This document shows positions 26,124 to 36,887 of a stretch of DNA of 64,000 nucleotides, piece after piece. This DNA comes from Curtobacterium citreum (GTDB lineage Bacteria; Actinomycetota; Actinomycetes; Actinomycetales; Microbacteriaceae), in assembly GCF_006715175.1 (NCBI RefSeq), contig NZ_VFMQ01000001.1:1550001-1614000 (forward strand), read 5' to 3'. A model generated the notes under the pieces. That model had not been told where the DNA came from and searched no databases. It saw only the letters and a list, made by a program, of their open reading frames with translations. How positions within the stretch are numbered: position 1 is the stretch's first letter; every line of letters begins with the position of its first letter. The translations under genes were made by a program, and so were the position numbers.

Positions 26124-26166
26124 TGGAGGCCCGGTGCCGGTCCCACGGACCGGCACCGGGCCTCCA
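26124..26166 (+). terminator. Perfect 20-bp bidirectional hairpin
   Basis: Left arm TGGAGGCCCGGTGCCGGTCC, loop CAC, fully complementary right arm. It lies tail to tail between the secreted-protein/small-ORF unit and the acyl-CoA synthetase, so it can serve both strands. Confidence 0.8.
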
Positions 26167-26189
26167 GTCTGCCGTCAGCCCGACCGCCG

Positions 26190-28034
26190 TCAGCCGCGTC
26201 GACGACGCGACGCCACGACGGGCGTGGCGGTGGTCTGCACCTTCGAGCCGGAGTAGATGTGCTCGACGTCCGCTGCGAAGTCGCGCATCACGATCGCCCG
26301 CTTGATGGTGAGCTTCGGGGTGAGGTGCCCGGACGCCTCGGTGAGCTCGGTGTCGAGGATCGTGAACGACCGGACCGACTCGGCCCGCGAGACCCGCTGG
26401 TTCGCGGTGTCGATCGCCTCCTGCACCGCCTGGTGCACGCGCTCGTCGTAGGCGGCCTCGCGCGGTGAGAGACCTGGGACGATGCCGCGCGCCTCGCACC
26501 ACCCGGGGAGCATGTCGCGGTCCAGGGTCACGAGGGCGGCGACGAAGGGCTTGCCCTCGCCGACGACCACGACCTGCCCGACGAGCGGGTGCTCGCGGAT
26601 GCCGTCCTCGAGCGGTGCCGGGGCGACGTTCTTGCCGCTCGCCGTGACGATGAGCTCCTTCGCGCGGCCGGTGACGGTGAGGACGCCGTCGCCGTCGAGC
26701 CGGCCGAGGTCGCCGGTGCGGAACCAGCCGTCCTCGAACGCCTTCGCGGTGGCCTCCTCGTTCTTCCAGTACCGGTCGAACACGTCGACCCCGCGGATGA
26801 GGATCTCGCCGTCGTCGGCGGTCCGGACCTCCACGCCGGGCAGGGCCCGCCCGACCGTGCCGATCCGGAGCTCGGCGGCCCGGTTCACGGTCGCGGGGGC
26901 GGTGGTCTCGGTGAGGCCGTAGCCCTCGAGGATGAGCACCCCGATCGAGCGGAAGAAGTGCGACAGCCGCGGGGACAGCGGCGCCGAACCGCTGATGGCG
27001 TACTGCACCCGGCCGCCGATCGCGGCGCGGAGCTTGGCGTAGACGAGCTTGTCGAACAGGGCGAAGCGGAGCTTCAGGCCGAGCGGGACCCGGCCGGCTG
27101 CGAGGGCCTCGGAGTGCGCGACGGCGACACCGGCGGCGGCGCGGAAGACCTTGCCCTTCCCGCCGAGGTCGGCCTTCTGCTCGGCGGAGTTGTAGATCTT
27201 CTCGAAGACGCGCGGCACCGCGAGCAGGAACGTCGGCTTGAAGGTCGACACGGCCTGCATGAGGTCGCGGGTGTCCGGCTCGTGCCCGACGAGCACGCCG
27301 GTCGACACGGACATCGCCGCGATGAAACGGGCGAAGACGTGGGCCATCGGGATGAAGAGGAGCGTCGAGGACCCCTCGGCGACCACCTCGGGCATCGCCT
27401 CGGTCGCGCCCTCGACGGTCGCGGTGAAGTTGTCGTGACGCAGGACGCAGCCCTTGGGTCGACCGGTCGTGCCCGACGTGTAGATGATCGTCGCGTCGTC
27501 GTGCCCGTGCACGTCGGCGGTGCGGGCGTCGAGCTCGGCGTCGGTGACGGTCTCGCCGAGCCGGGTCAGGTCGTCGAGCCCGCCGCCGTCGATCGTCCAG
27601 TGCTGCCCGAGGAGCGGCAGGTCGGGGGCGATCGAGGCCACGCGGCGCGCGTGCTCCTCTTGTTCGACGACGATCGCGACGGTCTCCGAGTCGGACAGGA
27701 TCCAGCGGACCTGGTCGGGGGAGCTCGTCTCGTAGACGGGCACGGACACGAGCCCGGCGGTCCACACGGCGAAGTCGACCAGCGTCCACTCCAACCGGGT
27801 GCGGGACAGGATCGCGACGTGCGCTCCGGGCTCCAGGCCGGCGGCGACGAAGCCCTTCGCGATGCCGCGGACGCGGGCGAGCACGTCCGCCGCGGTGATG
27901 GTCGTCCACGTGTCGCCGTGGCGTTCGGCGAGGATCGGCCGGTCCGGGGTGCGTCGGGCACGCTCCGAGAGCAGTCGGGCCGCGGAGCCGTGGTCGGGCG
28001 CGGAGGTGGGTGCGGGCTGCCGCTGATCGTTCAC
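26190..28034 (-). CDS. Long-chain acyl-CoA synthetase (FadD15-like)
   Basis: The 614-residue AMP-forming ligase activates fatty acids to acyl-CoA. The P-loop IIYTSGTTGRPKGC (about 180), the acyl/linker gate LEGYGLTETTAP (about 380), the adenylate motif GWFRTGDLG (about 440) and the hinge Lys region TGRAKELIVTASGKNVAP (about 460) are all present. Length and motif order fit the bacterial FadD15 group rather than short-chain acetyl-CoA synthetases. The GTG start has AAGGGAG 6 nt upstream. It diverges from glucokinase with about 145 nt between. Nothing in the context specifies beta-oxidation versus lipid synthesis, though an acyltransferase gene lies close by on the other strand. Confidence 0.93.
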   Translation of the reverse strand: MNDQRQPAPTSAPDHGSAARLLSERARRTPDRPILAERHGDTWTTITAADVLARVRGIAKGFVAAGLEPGAHVAILSRTRLEWTLVDFAVWTAGLVSVPVYETSSPDQVRWILSDSETVAIVVEQEEHARRVASIAPDLPLLGQHWTIDGGGLDDLTRLGETVTDAELDARTADVHGHDDATIIYTSGTTGRPKGCVLRHDNFTATVEGATEAMPEVVAEGSSTLLFIPMAHVFARFIAAMSVSTGVLVGHEPDTRDLMQAVSTFKPTFLLAVPRVFEKIYNSAEQKADLGGKGKVFRAAAGVAVAHSEALAAGRVPLGLKLRFALFDKLVYAKLRAAIGGRVQYAISGSAPLSPRLSHFFRSIGVLILEGYGLTETTAPATVNRAAELRIGTVGRALPGVEVRTADDGEILIRGVDVFDRYWKNEEATAKAFEDGWFRTGDLGRLDGDGVLTVTGRAKELIVTASGKNVAPAPLEDGIREHPLVGQVVVVGEGKPFVAALVTLDRDMLPGWCEARGIVPGLSPREAAYDERVHQAVQEAIDTANQRVSRAESVRSFTILDTELTEASGHLTPKLTIKRAIVMRDFAADVEHIYSGSKVQTTATPVVASRRRRG

Positions 28035-28170
28035 GGTTGACTCCCTTGTCGGCCGATTCGATACGAGGACGCCTCAGCGACGAGGCGACACCGTCAGCAT
28101 ATGGGCAGCAGCCGGGGGTTCCGTGTGCATCCGGGCGTCGCGGACGTTCTCCGTGGCCACCGGGAGACGG

Positions 28171-28176
28171 TAGGGT
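28171..28176 (+). promoter_or_regulatory. -10 box for glucokinase
   Basis: TAGGGT lies 2 nt before an ATG (28179) and 8 nt before an in-frame GTG (28185). The second spacing matches other leaderless genes here, so translation may really begin at 28185. Confidence 0.45.
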
Positions 28177-28178
28177 CG

Positions 28179-29138
28179 ATGCTCGTGCATGCCATCGGAA
28201 TCGACATCGGGGGCACCAAGATCGCGGGAGCGGTCGTGACGGAACTCGGCGAGATCGTCGCCGAGGACCGCGTGGCCACCAACGCGGCGGACCCGGACGC
28301 CATGCTCGACGACGTCGTGACCATGGTGTCGCGACTCCGGGCGGCCCACGAGGTCGGCGCGGTGGGCGTCGCGGCCCCTGGCTTCATCGACGCCTCGCAG
28401 TCGATCGTCTACTACACGCCGAACATCCGGTGGCGGAACGAACCCCTGCGGCAGAAGCTCCAGGAGCGGCTCGGCGACCTGCACATCACGGTCGACAACG
28501 ACGCGAACGCCGCCGGCTGGGCGGAGTTCCGCTTCGGTGCCGGCCGGCTCGTGTCGGACATGACCATGCTGACCATCGGCACCGGGGTCGGCGGCGCGAT
28601 CGTGACCGAGGACCGCCTGTTCCGCGGCGGCTTCGGCACCGGCGGCGAGATCGGGCACCTGCGCATCGTCCCGAACGGGCTGCCGTGCGGCTGCGGTGCC
28701 CGCGGCTGCATCGAGCAGTACGGCTCGGGTCGTGCCCTGCAGCGCATGGCGAACGACGTCGCGGACGCCGGCGGCATCGGTTCCGCCCTGGCCGACGCCC
28801 GCGAGCAGAACGGTGGCCAGCTCGACGGCGGGATCGTCGGCGACCTGATCCTGGCGGACGACCCGGGCGCCCTCGCGGCCCTGCGCCGGCTCGGCCGCCA
28901 CCTCGGCGAGGCCTGCGCGTCGCTCTCCGCCGTGCTCGACCCGCAGCTCTTCGTGTTCGGCGGCGGTGTCGCGAGCGCGGGGGACCGGCTGCTCGAGCCG
29001 ATCAAGCAGGCCTACCTGAGCAACCTCCCGGCGCGCGGCTACCACCCGGAGCCCGACTTCGTCATCGCCGAGCTCGTGAACGACGCCGGCGTCGTCGGTG
29101 CCGCGGACCTCGCCCGGATCCACGCCCGCACGGCGTAG
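28179..29138 (+). CDS. glk: ROK-family glucokinase
   Basis: The 319-residue enzyme phosphorylates glucose with ATP. It starts HAIGIDIGGTKIAGAVV (phosphate-1 loop) and has VDNDANAAGWAE with the catalytic Asp, TIGTGVGGAI (phosphate-2), the ROK zinc motif CGCGARGCIEQYGSG and the adenosine region VFGGGVASAG. ROK members are kinases or repressors; the absence of an N-terminal helix-turn-helix makes this a kinase. The start could equally be GTG at 28185, which fits a leaderless message better. The acyltransferase gene follows after 30 nt in the same direction. Confidence 0.93.
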   Translation: MLVHAIGIDIGGTKIAGAVVTELGEIVAEDRVATNAADPDAMLDDVVTMVSRLRAAHEVGAVGVAAPGFIDASQSIVYYTPNIRWRNEPLRQKLQERLGDLHITVDNDANAAGWAEFRFGAGRLVSDMTMLTIGTGVGGAIVTEDRLFRGGFGTGGEIGHLRIVPNGLPCGCGARGCIEQYGSGRALQRMANDVADAGGIGSALADAREQNGGQLDGGIVGDLILADDPGALAALRRLGRHLGEACASLSAVLDPQLFVFGGGVASAGDRLLEPIKQAYLSNLPARGYHPEPDFVIAELVNDAGVVGAADLARIHARTA

Positions 29139-29168
29139 GGTCGCCTCGGCGAACGACTGGAGTCGACG

Positions 29169-29894
29169 ATGACCTACTGGCTGCTGAAGAACTTCCTGCT
29201 CGGCCCGCTCATCCTCACCCTGTTCCGACCGTGGGTCATCGGGCGCGAGCACGTCCCCGCGAAGGGGCCGGTGATCTTCGCCTCGAACCACATCTCGTTC
29301 ATCGACTCGGTGATCCTGCCGGCCGTGCTGGACCGCCGGATGTCGTTCCTCGCGAAGAGCGACTACTTCACCGGCCGGGGGCTCAAGGGCTGGGCGACGA
29401 AGACGTTCTTCAACGCCATCGGCCAGCTCCCGATCGACCGCTCCGGCGGCAAGGCATCAGAGGCGTCGCTCCGCACCGGACTCCAGGTCCTCGCCCGCGG
29501 CGAGCAGCTCGGCATCTACCCCGAGGGCACGCGCAGCCCCGACGGCAAGCTGTACCGCGGTCGCACCGGCATCGCCCGGATGATCCTCGAGGGGCGCGTC
29601 ACCGTCGTGCCGGTCGCGATGATCGGCACGCGCGAGGTGCAGCAGATCGGCCAGAAGTTCCCGAAGTTCAAGCGGGTCGGCGTCGTGTTCGGCAAGCCGC
29701 TCGACTTCTCGCGTTTCGAGGGCTTCGAGACCGACCGCTTCATCCTCCGGAGCGTCACGGACGAGGTCATGCACGAGCTCGCCGGGCTGAGCCGGCAGGA
29801 GTACGTCGACGTCTACGCGACGAGCGTCAAGGAGCGCGCGAGCAGCGCCCGCGAGCAGGTCATGAAGGACCGGGCAGCGGCACCCGGACGGTAG
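29169..29894 (+). CDS. 1-acyl-sn-glycerol-3-phosphate acyltransferase (PlsC-like)
   Basis: The 241-residue enzyme carries acyltransferase block I NHISFID (N-H-x-x-x-x-D, catalytic His/Asp, residues about 40 to 46), the substrate-binding YPEGTRSPDG (block III, about 120) and VVPVAMIGT (block IV, about 153). One hydrophobic N-terminal segment should hold it to the membrane, where it would make phosphatidic acid. The start ATG follows glk by 30 nt with ACTGGAG upstream, so it probably shares the glk transcript. Related enzymes acylate other lipids and the acceptor is not proven. Confidence 0.92.
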   Translation: MTYWLLKNFLLGPLILTLFRPWVIGREHVPAKGPVIFASNHISFIDSVILPAVLDRRMSFLAKSDYFTGRGLKGWATKTFFNAIGQLPIDRSGGKASEASLRTGLQVLARGEQLGIYPEGTRSPDGKLYRGRTGIARMILEGRVTVVPVAMIGTREVQQIGQKFPKFKRVGVVFGKPLDFSRFEGFETDRFILRSVTDEVMHELAGLSRQEYVDVYATSVKERASSAREQVMKDRAAAPGR

Positions 29895-29968
29895 GATCTG
29901 AGGACTCCGGCGCCCGCCGGTGCGCCTGCGCCGCAGGCGGTACGCCCCAGAACCCCCGAGGTACCACC

Positions 29969-31354
29969 GTGCTCGAGTCGACCGACTTCGTCGCCCTGCA
30001 GGATCCGGACGTGATCGAGGGCCTCGACCACTGGCGGACGCTCCCGATCAAGCAGCAGCCGACCTGGCCGGACACCGCCGCAGCCGAGGCCGCCTCGGCC
30101 GAGATCGCCACGCTGCCCCCGCTCGTGTTCGCAGGCGAGGTCGACAAGCTCCGCGACCGGCTCGCTGCAGCCGCCTCGGGCCGCGCGTTCCTGCTCCAGG
30201 GCGGTGACTGCGCCGAGACCTTCGCCGGCGCGACCGCCGACTCCATCCGCGACCGCGTCAAGACGATCCTGCAGATGGCTGTCGTCCTGACCTACGGCGC
30301 CTCGATGCCGATCATCAAGATGGGTCGCATGGCGGGGCAGTTCGCCAAGCCGCGCTCGAGCGACTTCGAGACGCGCGGCGACGTCACGCTGCCGGCCTAC
30401 CGCGGCGACATCGTCAACGGGTACGACTTCACGCCGGAGAGCCGCCAGGCCGACCCGCGGCGCCTCGTGCAGGGGTACCACACGGCCGCCTCCACGCTGA
30501 ACCTCGTGCGCGCCTTCACGCAGGGCGGGTTCGCGGACCTCCGCCAGGTGCACTCGTGGAACAAGGGCTTCGCGTCGAACCCGGCGAACGCCCGGTACGA
30601 GCACATGGCGCAGGAGATCGACCGCGCGGTCCGCTTCATGGACGCCTGCGGTGCCGACTTCGAGGCGCTCAAGCACACCGAGTTCTACGCCTCGCACGAA
30701 GGCCTGCTCATGGACTACGAGCGCCCGATGACCCGGATCGACTCCCGCTCCGGGCAGGCGTACGACACCTCCGGCCACTTCATCTGGATCGGGGAGCGCA
30801 CGCGCGACATCGACGGTGCGCACGTCGACTTCCTGTCGCGGGTGCGGAACCCGATCGGCGTGAAGCTCGGCCCGACGACCTCGGTCAACGACATGCGTGC
30901 CCTGGTCGACAAGCTGGACCCGGAGCGCGAGCCCGGCCGGCTCACGTTCATCACCCGCATGGGCGCCGGCAAGATCCGCGACGAGCTCCCGAAGCTCCTC
31001 GAGGCGATCAAGGGCATGGACGCGAAGCCGCTCTGGGTCACCGACCCGATGCACGGCAACGGCCTGACCACGCCGACGGGCTACAAGACCCGCCGCTTCG
31101 ACGACGTCGTGGACGAGGTCCTCGGCTTCTTCGAGGCGCACCGGCAGGTCGGCACGTACCCCGGCGGCATGCACGTCGAGCTCACCGGTGACGACGTCAC
31201 GGAGTGCCTCGGCGGGTCGGAGCAGATCGACGAGGCGACCCTGGCCACCCGGTACGAGTCGCTGTGCGACCCACGCCTGAACCACATGCAGTCGCTCGAG
31301 CTCGCGTTCCTCGTCGCCGAGGAGCTCAGCGCGCACCCGTACCAGCGGGCGTAG
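29969..31354 (+). CDS. aroG: Class II 3-deoxy-D-arabino-heptulosonate 7-phosphate synthase
   Basis: This 461-residue enzyme makes the first shikimate-pathway intermediate from PEP and erythrose 4-phosphate. Class II features are clear: FLLQGGDCAETFA near 75 with the metal-binding Cys, KMGRMAGQFAKPRS near 113, HTEFYASHEGLLMDYE near 235, WVTDPMHGNGLTT near 355 and HVELTGDDVTECLGG near 400. The GTG start was set by length and by the family N-terminus DHWRTLPIKQQPTWPD. A small hairpin (CGCCTGC/GCAGGCG at 29923-29939) lies in the leader. The gene corresponds to Rv2178c, and the three following loci keep the mycobacterial order. Confidence 0.96.
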   Translation: MLESTDFVALQDPDVIEGLDHWRTLPIKQQPTWPDTAAAEAASAEIATLPPLVFAGEVDKLRDRLAAAASGRAFLLQGGDCAETFAGATADSIRDRVKTILQMAVVLTYGASMPIIKMGRMAGQFAKPRSSDFETRGDVTLPAYRGDIVNGYDFTPESRQADPRRLVQGYHTAASTLNLVRAFTQGGFADLRQVHSWNKGFASNPANARYEHMAQEIDRAVRFMDACGADFEALKHTEFYASHEGLLMDYERPMTRIDSRSGQAYDTSGHFIWIGERTRDIDGAHVDFLSRVRNPIGVKLGPTTSVNDMRALVDKLDPEREPGRLTFITRMGAGKIRDELPKLLEAIKGMDAKPLWVTDPMHGNGLTTPTGYKTRRFDDVVDEVLGFFEAHRQVGTYPGGMHVELTGDDVTECLGGSEQIDEATLATRYESLCDPRLNHMQSLELAFLVAEELSAHPYQRA

Positions 31355-31384
31355 CCACGAGCGGCCCGCGGGACGGGCTGACGG

Positions 31385-31422
31385 ACGGGAGGCGCGGTGC
31401 CAGCTGGCATCGCGCCTCCCGT
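31385..31422 (+). terminator. 17-bp hairpin between convergent aroG and the kinase gene
   Basis: ACGGGAGGCGCGGTGCC, loop AGCT, and the matching arm with one G-T pair. It lies tail to tail and is probably bidirectional. Confidence 0.78.
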
Positions 31423-31462
31423 TCGTCGGGTGATCCCCATGAGACGGCGCGCGACGTTCCTA

Positions 31463-31574
31463 CCCATCGCGGGTGTGATGGGAGGACGATCCGCGCGTCG
31501 GAGGGCGGAAGGAACGACGTTCTACGCGCGGATCGGTCTCCGACGCGCGGAACGCCCTTCGACGCGCGGAACGG
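31463..31574 (+). repeat. Second intergenic element, copy R1
   Basis: It aligns without gaps over 112 nt with the minus strand of 37380-37491; by hand count about 87 positions agree. The 3' part consists of 19-nt steps, GACGCGCGGAACGGTCTCC and variants, from 31523 to 31598. It follows a terminator hairpin by about 40 nt, as R2 does. Confidence 0.7.
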
Positions 31575-31614
31575 TCTCCGACGCGCGAAACGGCCTCCGG
31601 CGGGCGGGACGGGC

Positions 31615-33630
<2,016 letters not shown>

Positions 33631-33637
33631 CGGCGGC

Positions 33638-33643
33638 ATTCTA
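33638..33643 (-). promoter_or_regulatory. -10 box for a leaderless kinase transcript
   Basis: Minus-strand TAGAAT, seven bases, then ATG at 33630. It is a near-consensus box and it rules out the longer start, which would lie inside it. Confidence 0.55.
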
Positions 33644-33739
33644 CGAAGCGGCGCTGGCCGGTCCCGCACTGACGCACCGGTCGTGACCCAATCTCGATCT
33701 CGAGGATGAGTCGGCTCGGTCGCCCGGACAGGCCGGGCG

Positions 33740-35029
33740 TCAGAACGAGGCGAGCAGCGCCGAGGCGGTCTGCTCCCACTTGGCGTACTCGCCCGGGTAC
33801 GCGGACACCTGCACGGCCTGCGCGGCGTCGGTCAGCTGCATCGACGACCACCCGGGGACGGACAGCAGTCCGCGCGTCTTGCCGGGGTTGCCGCGGAAGA
33901 AGAGCTTCGTCGCGGCGGACGGGTCCTGCAGCGTCGCCTTGTCGCCCCAGCCCTGGCTCGGCCGCTGCTGGAACAGCCCCACCGAGTCGCGGTCGCCGTG
34001 CGACAGGTTCCGGAGGCTCGACTCCTGCAGCGCGGCGGCGAGGGCGATGACGATGCCGCGGTCCGGCACGCCCATGGTGCGGCCGACGGAGACGATCGTG
34101 GCCGCGTTGGCGCGCTGCTCGGCGGAGAGCGAGACGCCGTTGACGCTCGTCGGCCGGGACGAGGTCGTCGTCGCGACGGCACCGGAACCGGGGATCACGA
34201 GCGTCTTGCCGGCGTAGATGGTGCTCGTGTAGCTGAGGCCGTTCGCCGCCAGCAGCGCCTTGACGGACACGCCGTGCTTGACGGCGATCGCCGCGATGGT
34301 GTCCCCGGCGACGATCTTCACGCTGTTCGAGCGGGCCGACGCGGTCGAGGTCGTCGCGGCGGGCTTCGCGGCCGGGGCAGGAGCGGGCGCCGGGGTCCCG
34401 GCGCGGGGGACCGTGAGCGTCTGCCCGGGGTAGATCACCGAGCGCTGCGACAGGTTGTTGGCGCCGAGGAGTGCCGAGGTCGACACGCCGACCCGCGCCG
34501 CGATGCCCGACACGGTGTCGCCCTGCTTGACGTGGTAGCTCCCGGTCGCGGTGCTCGACGACGACGCGTGCGACGACGACGCGGCGACCGGGGCAGACGC
34601 CGGCTGGGAGGTCAGGTGCAGGGTCTGTCCCGGGTGGATGATCGTGTTCCAGCCGAGGCCGTTCCGCACCAGGACCTCCTGCGCGGAGAGGCCGTAGCGG
34701 GCGGCGATGCCCGAGACGGTGTCGCCTTGCTGCACGGTGTAGTTCGTGGGCGCAGCGGTCGTGGGGGTGCGCTGCACGGCGGCCACCGTGGTCACCGTGG
34801 TCTCCGCCGGGCGGGCGACGGCCGTGCCGAACACCGGGCGGTCGCCGACGTTGCGGTCCTGGTCGACGTGCCGCTTCTTCGCGGCGTCGTCGTCGTGCCG
34901 GGGCTCGGCGTGCGCGATCGGGCCCGTCAGGCCGGCGGTCACGGCGATCGTCCCCGCGAGGACGATGGGCATGGTGGCGAACCGGGCGGATCGTGCGCGC
35001 CGGGCGCCTTCGTCTGCAGCGTTGTCCAC
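33740..35029 (-). CDS. Secreted triple-LysM protein with lysozyme-like C-terminal domain
   Basis: After a basic N-terminus and a hydrophobic export segment (FATMPIVLAGTIAVTAGL, about 17 to 34) come three LysM modules. They start YTVQQGDTVSGIAARYG, YHVKQGDTVSGIAARVG and VKIVAGDTIAAIAVKHG, separated by Ser/Ala/Pro linkers. The last 140 residues contain GIVIALAAALQESSLRNLSH and SVGLFQQRPSQGWG, the pattern of a lytic-transglycosylase/lysozyme-like fold with the expected Glu in QESSL. It probably binds and cleaves or remodels peptidoglycan. The GTG has AGGAGAG 6 nt upstream. It ends 109 nt before the kinase start, in the same direction. Confidence 0.88.
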   Translation of the reverse strand: MDNAADEGARRARSARFATMPIVLAGTIAVTAGLTGPIAHAEPRHDDDAAKKRHVDQDRNVGDRPVFGTAVARPAETTVTTVAAVQRTPTTAAPTNYTVQQGDTVSGIAARYGLSAQEVLVRNGLGWNTIIHPGQTLHLTSQPASAPVAASSSHASSSSTATGSYHVKQGDTVSGIAARVGVSTSALLGANNLSQRSVIYPGQTLTVPRAGTPAPAPAPAAKPAATTSTASARSNSVKIVAGDTIAAIAVKHGVSVKALLAANGLSYTSTIYAGKTLVIPGSGAVATTTSSRPTSVNGVSLSAEQRANAATIVSVGRTMGVPDRGIVIALAAALQESSLRNLSHGDRDSVGLFQQRPSQGWGDKATLQDPSAATKLFFRGNPGKTRGLLSVPGWSSMQLTDAAQAVQVSAYPGEYAKWEQTASALLASF

Positions 35030-35203
35030 GGGACTCTCCTGATCTCGGGGCCTGATCTCGGGGCCGTGCGCGCGCGTGCGAGCACTCACAGGTGACTCAA
35101 CGCTGGCATGGGCTGATTCCCAAGTCAACCAGAGAGTCGGATGTGGTGTGTGTGACTCGTGTGATGAACGGGACGCGCCGAGGTGGCCGGACACTCTGGC
35201 AAC

Positions 35204-35569
35204 ATGGGGTGCGTGAGCGCTGCACCCACCGACGACACGACCCTCTCCGAGCGCTGGCTGACGGTGCCCGACCTCGTGGAACGCTTCGGCGTGACCCCGG
35301 GGCGCATCCACCGGCTCTTCGAGCAGAAGACCCTGCTGCCGGCACGGGTCGGCGGCGTGCTCCGCGTCCCGAGCGAGTTCCTCGACGGTGACGAGCCCCT
35401 GCCCGAACTCCGCGGCACCCTCGTCGTCCTCGGTGACAACGGGTTCTCCGACGACGAGGCCGTGCGCTGGATGCTCAGCGAGGACCCCGCGCTCGGCACC
35501 TCGCCGATCGCGGCGCTGCGCGCCGGCCGCAAGGCCGAGGTGCGCCGCGTGGCCCAGTCACTGCTCTAG
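35204..35569 (+). CDS. Rv2175c-type DNA-binding protein
   Basis: The 121-residue protein has a winged-helix-like N-terminal part, SERWLTVPDLVERFGVTPGR followed by IHRLFEQKTLLPARVGGVLR, and a C-terminal family-specific domain (GDNGFSDDEAVRWMLSEDP, then PIAALRAGRKAEVRRVAQ). The mycobacterial orthologue binds DNA and is a substrate of PknL; it lies in the same order here, one gene away from the kinase. The start is uncertain: ATG 35204 or GTG 35213, neither with a good ribosome site, suggesting a leaderless message. It is convergent with the polyprenyl synthase gene. Confidence 0.86.
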   Translation: MGCVSAAPTDDTTLSERWLTVPDLVERFGVTPGRIHRLFEQKTLLPARVGGVLRVPSEFLDGDEPLPELRGTLVVLGDNGFSDDEAVRWMLSEDPALGTSPIAALRAGRKAEVRRVAQSLL

Positions 35570-35601
35570 ACCCGACCGCTGCTCCGGACCCCACCACGGC
35601 T

Positions 35602-35645
35602 CGGACGGGAGGATCGTGGCGGCGCTGCCACGATCCTCCTGTCCG
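35602..35645 (+). terminator. 19-bp bidirectional hairpin
   Basis: CGGACGGGAGGATCGTGGC, 6-nt loop, matching arm with one G-T pair. It is tail to tail between the Rv2175c-like gene and the polyprenyl synthase gene. The core GGGAGGATCGTGGC is shared with the hairpin at 37524. Confidence 0.78.
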
Positions 35646-35660
35646 TCTCGTCGTCCCCGT

Positions 35661-36779
35661 CTACGCGACCCGGCGGCTCACGGTGTCGGCCAGCGCGACC
35701 AGCTGGTCGCGCGCCGACGGTGTGAGCGGCGCGGCGTCGAGCGCGGCCTTCGCGCGCTGCACGTGCCGTTCGATCGAGCGCTCGACGGCCGCGACCGCGC
35801 CGGACTCGGTGAGCGTCGCCCGGAGCATCTGCACCTGGGCCTCGTCGAGGTCCGGGTCGCCGAGGAGCTCGTCGAGCAGCTGGCGCGGACCGGCCCCCAG
35901 GGTCTTCCGCGCCGAGGCGATGAGGACGGTGCGCTTGCCCTCGCGGAGGTCGTCGCCGGCCGGCTTCCCGGTGACCTCGGGGTCGCCGAACACCCCGAGC
36001 AGGTCGTCGCGCAGCTGGTAGGCCACGCCGAGCGGCAGGCCGAAGGACCGCAGGCCCTCGAGCTGCGCCTCGGTGGCACCGGCCACGAGGGCGCCGATCA
36101 CGAGCGGTGCCTCGATCGAGTACTTCGCCGACTTGAAGACGATGACGCGCTGCGCCCGCACGAGGTGCTCGGACTCGTCGATCGTCGGCCAGGCGGTCTC
36201 CTCGTGCACGTCGAGGTACTGCCCCGCGGTGACGTCGAGTCGCATGGTGTGGAACTCCTGGCGCACGATGCGGGCGCGCGCCGGGTCGAGCAGTGCGAGG
36301 CCCTCGTCGAAGACCGAGTCGCTGAGCGACAGCAGCAGGTCGCCGAGGAGCAGCGCGGAGTTCGTGCCGTACAGCGCGCGGTCGCCGGCCCACCCGGACT
36401 CCGCGTGCTGGGACTCGAAGCGGCGGTGCGCGGCGGGACGCCCGCGACGGGTGTCCGAGCGGTCCATGATGTCGTCGTGCACGAGGGCGGCCGCGTGGAA
36501 GACCTCGAGCGCGGCGGCGACCGTGACGACGGCCTCGGCCGTGGTCTGCCGGGAGCCCTCGGCCAGGGGGTCGAACGAGCCGGACCGCCCCGCCACGGAC
36601 TGCCATCCCCAGTAGCAGAACAGCGCCCGGAAGCGCTTCCCGCCGGACAGCAGGTCGCGGGCGTACCGGTCGAACTGCTCGAGGTCGGGACTGATGGCGA
36701 GGAGCCGCTCCCGCTGCTCGTCGAGCGCCCGGTCGATCCGCGCCGAAACGAGGTCCACTAATCGCGTACTCTCAGCCAC
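35661..36779 (-). CDS. Polyprenyl (geranylgeranyl-type) diphosphate synthase
   Basis: The 372-residue all-helical enzyme condenses isopentenyl diphosphate with allylic diphosphates. The first Asp-rich motif lies in LVHDDIMDRSDTRRGRPA (DDxxD, about 105) and the second in YQLRDDLLGVFGD (about 257). GGKRFRAL near 48 binds pyrophosphate. The residues before the first motif (AALEVFHAA) are small except for Phe, so the chain length is probably C20 but not certain. It occupies the place of Rv2173 (idsA2). GTG 36779 follows minus-strand TAGGGT by 7 nt: leaderless. The product may feed carotenoids, menaquinone or the undecaprenyl carrier. Confidence 0.93.
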   Translation of the reverse strand: MAESTRLVDLVSARIDRALDEQRERLLAISPDLEQFDRYARDLLSGGKRFRALFCYWGWQSVAGRSGSFDPLAEGSRQTTAEAVVTVAAALEVFHAAALVHDDIMDRSDTRRGRPAAHRRFESQHAESGWAGDRALYGTNSALLLGDLLLSLSDSVFDEGLALLDPARARIVRQEFHTMRLDVTAGQYLDVHEETAWPTIDESEHLVRAQRVIVFKSAKYSIEAPLVIGALVAGATEAQLEGLRSFGLPLGVAYQLRDDLLGVFGDPEVTGKPAGDDLREGKRTVLIASARKTLGAGPRQLLDELLGDPDLDEAQVQMLRATLTESGAVAAVERSIERHVQRAKAALDAAPLTPSARDQLVALADTVSRRVA

Positions 36780-36786
36780 GGTCCCT

Positions 36787-36792
36787 ACCCTA
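36787..36792 (-). promoter_or_regulatory. -10 box for a leaderless polyprenyl synthase transcript
   Basis: Minus-strand TAGGGT, then AGGGACC, then GTG at 36779. Confidence 0.52.
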
Positions 36793-36887
36793 GTGGAGCG
36801 GTCGAGACATAGAATCGGTCCACTTCTGGCGACGACGACACCCGATGCCGCCAGGCAACAGCATCCCCAGGAACAGAGGGAAACGAG

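Noticed and set aside
25897..26256. 119-codon ORF with a strong AGGAGG
   Set aside because: It runs through the perfect 20-bp hairpin and into the end of the acyl-CoA synthetase, and its composition is Arg/Pro-rich like a shadow frame.
29892..29968. Transcription attenuator with leader peptide before aroG
   Set aside because: One 7-bp hairpin exists but no short ORF rich in Phe, Tyr or Trp and no alternative pairing was found.
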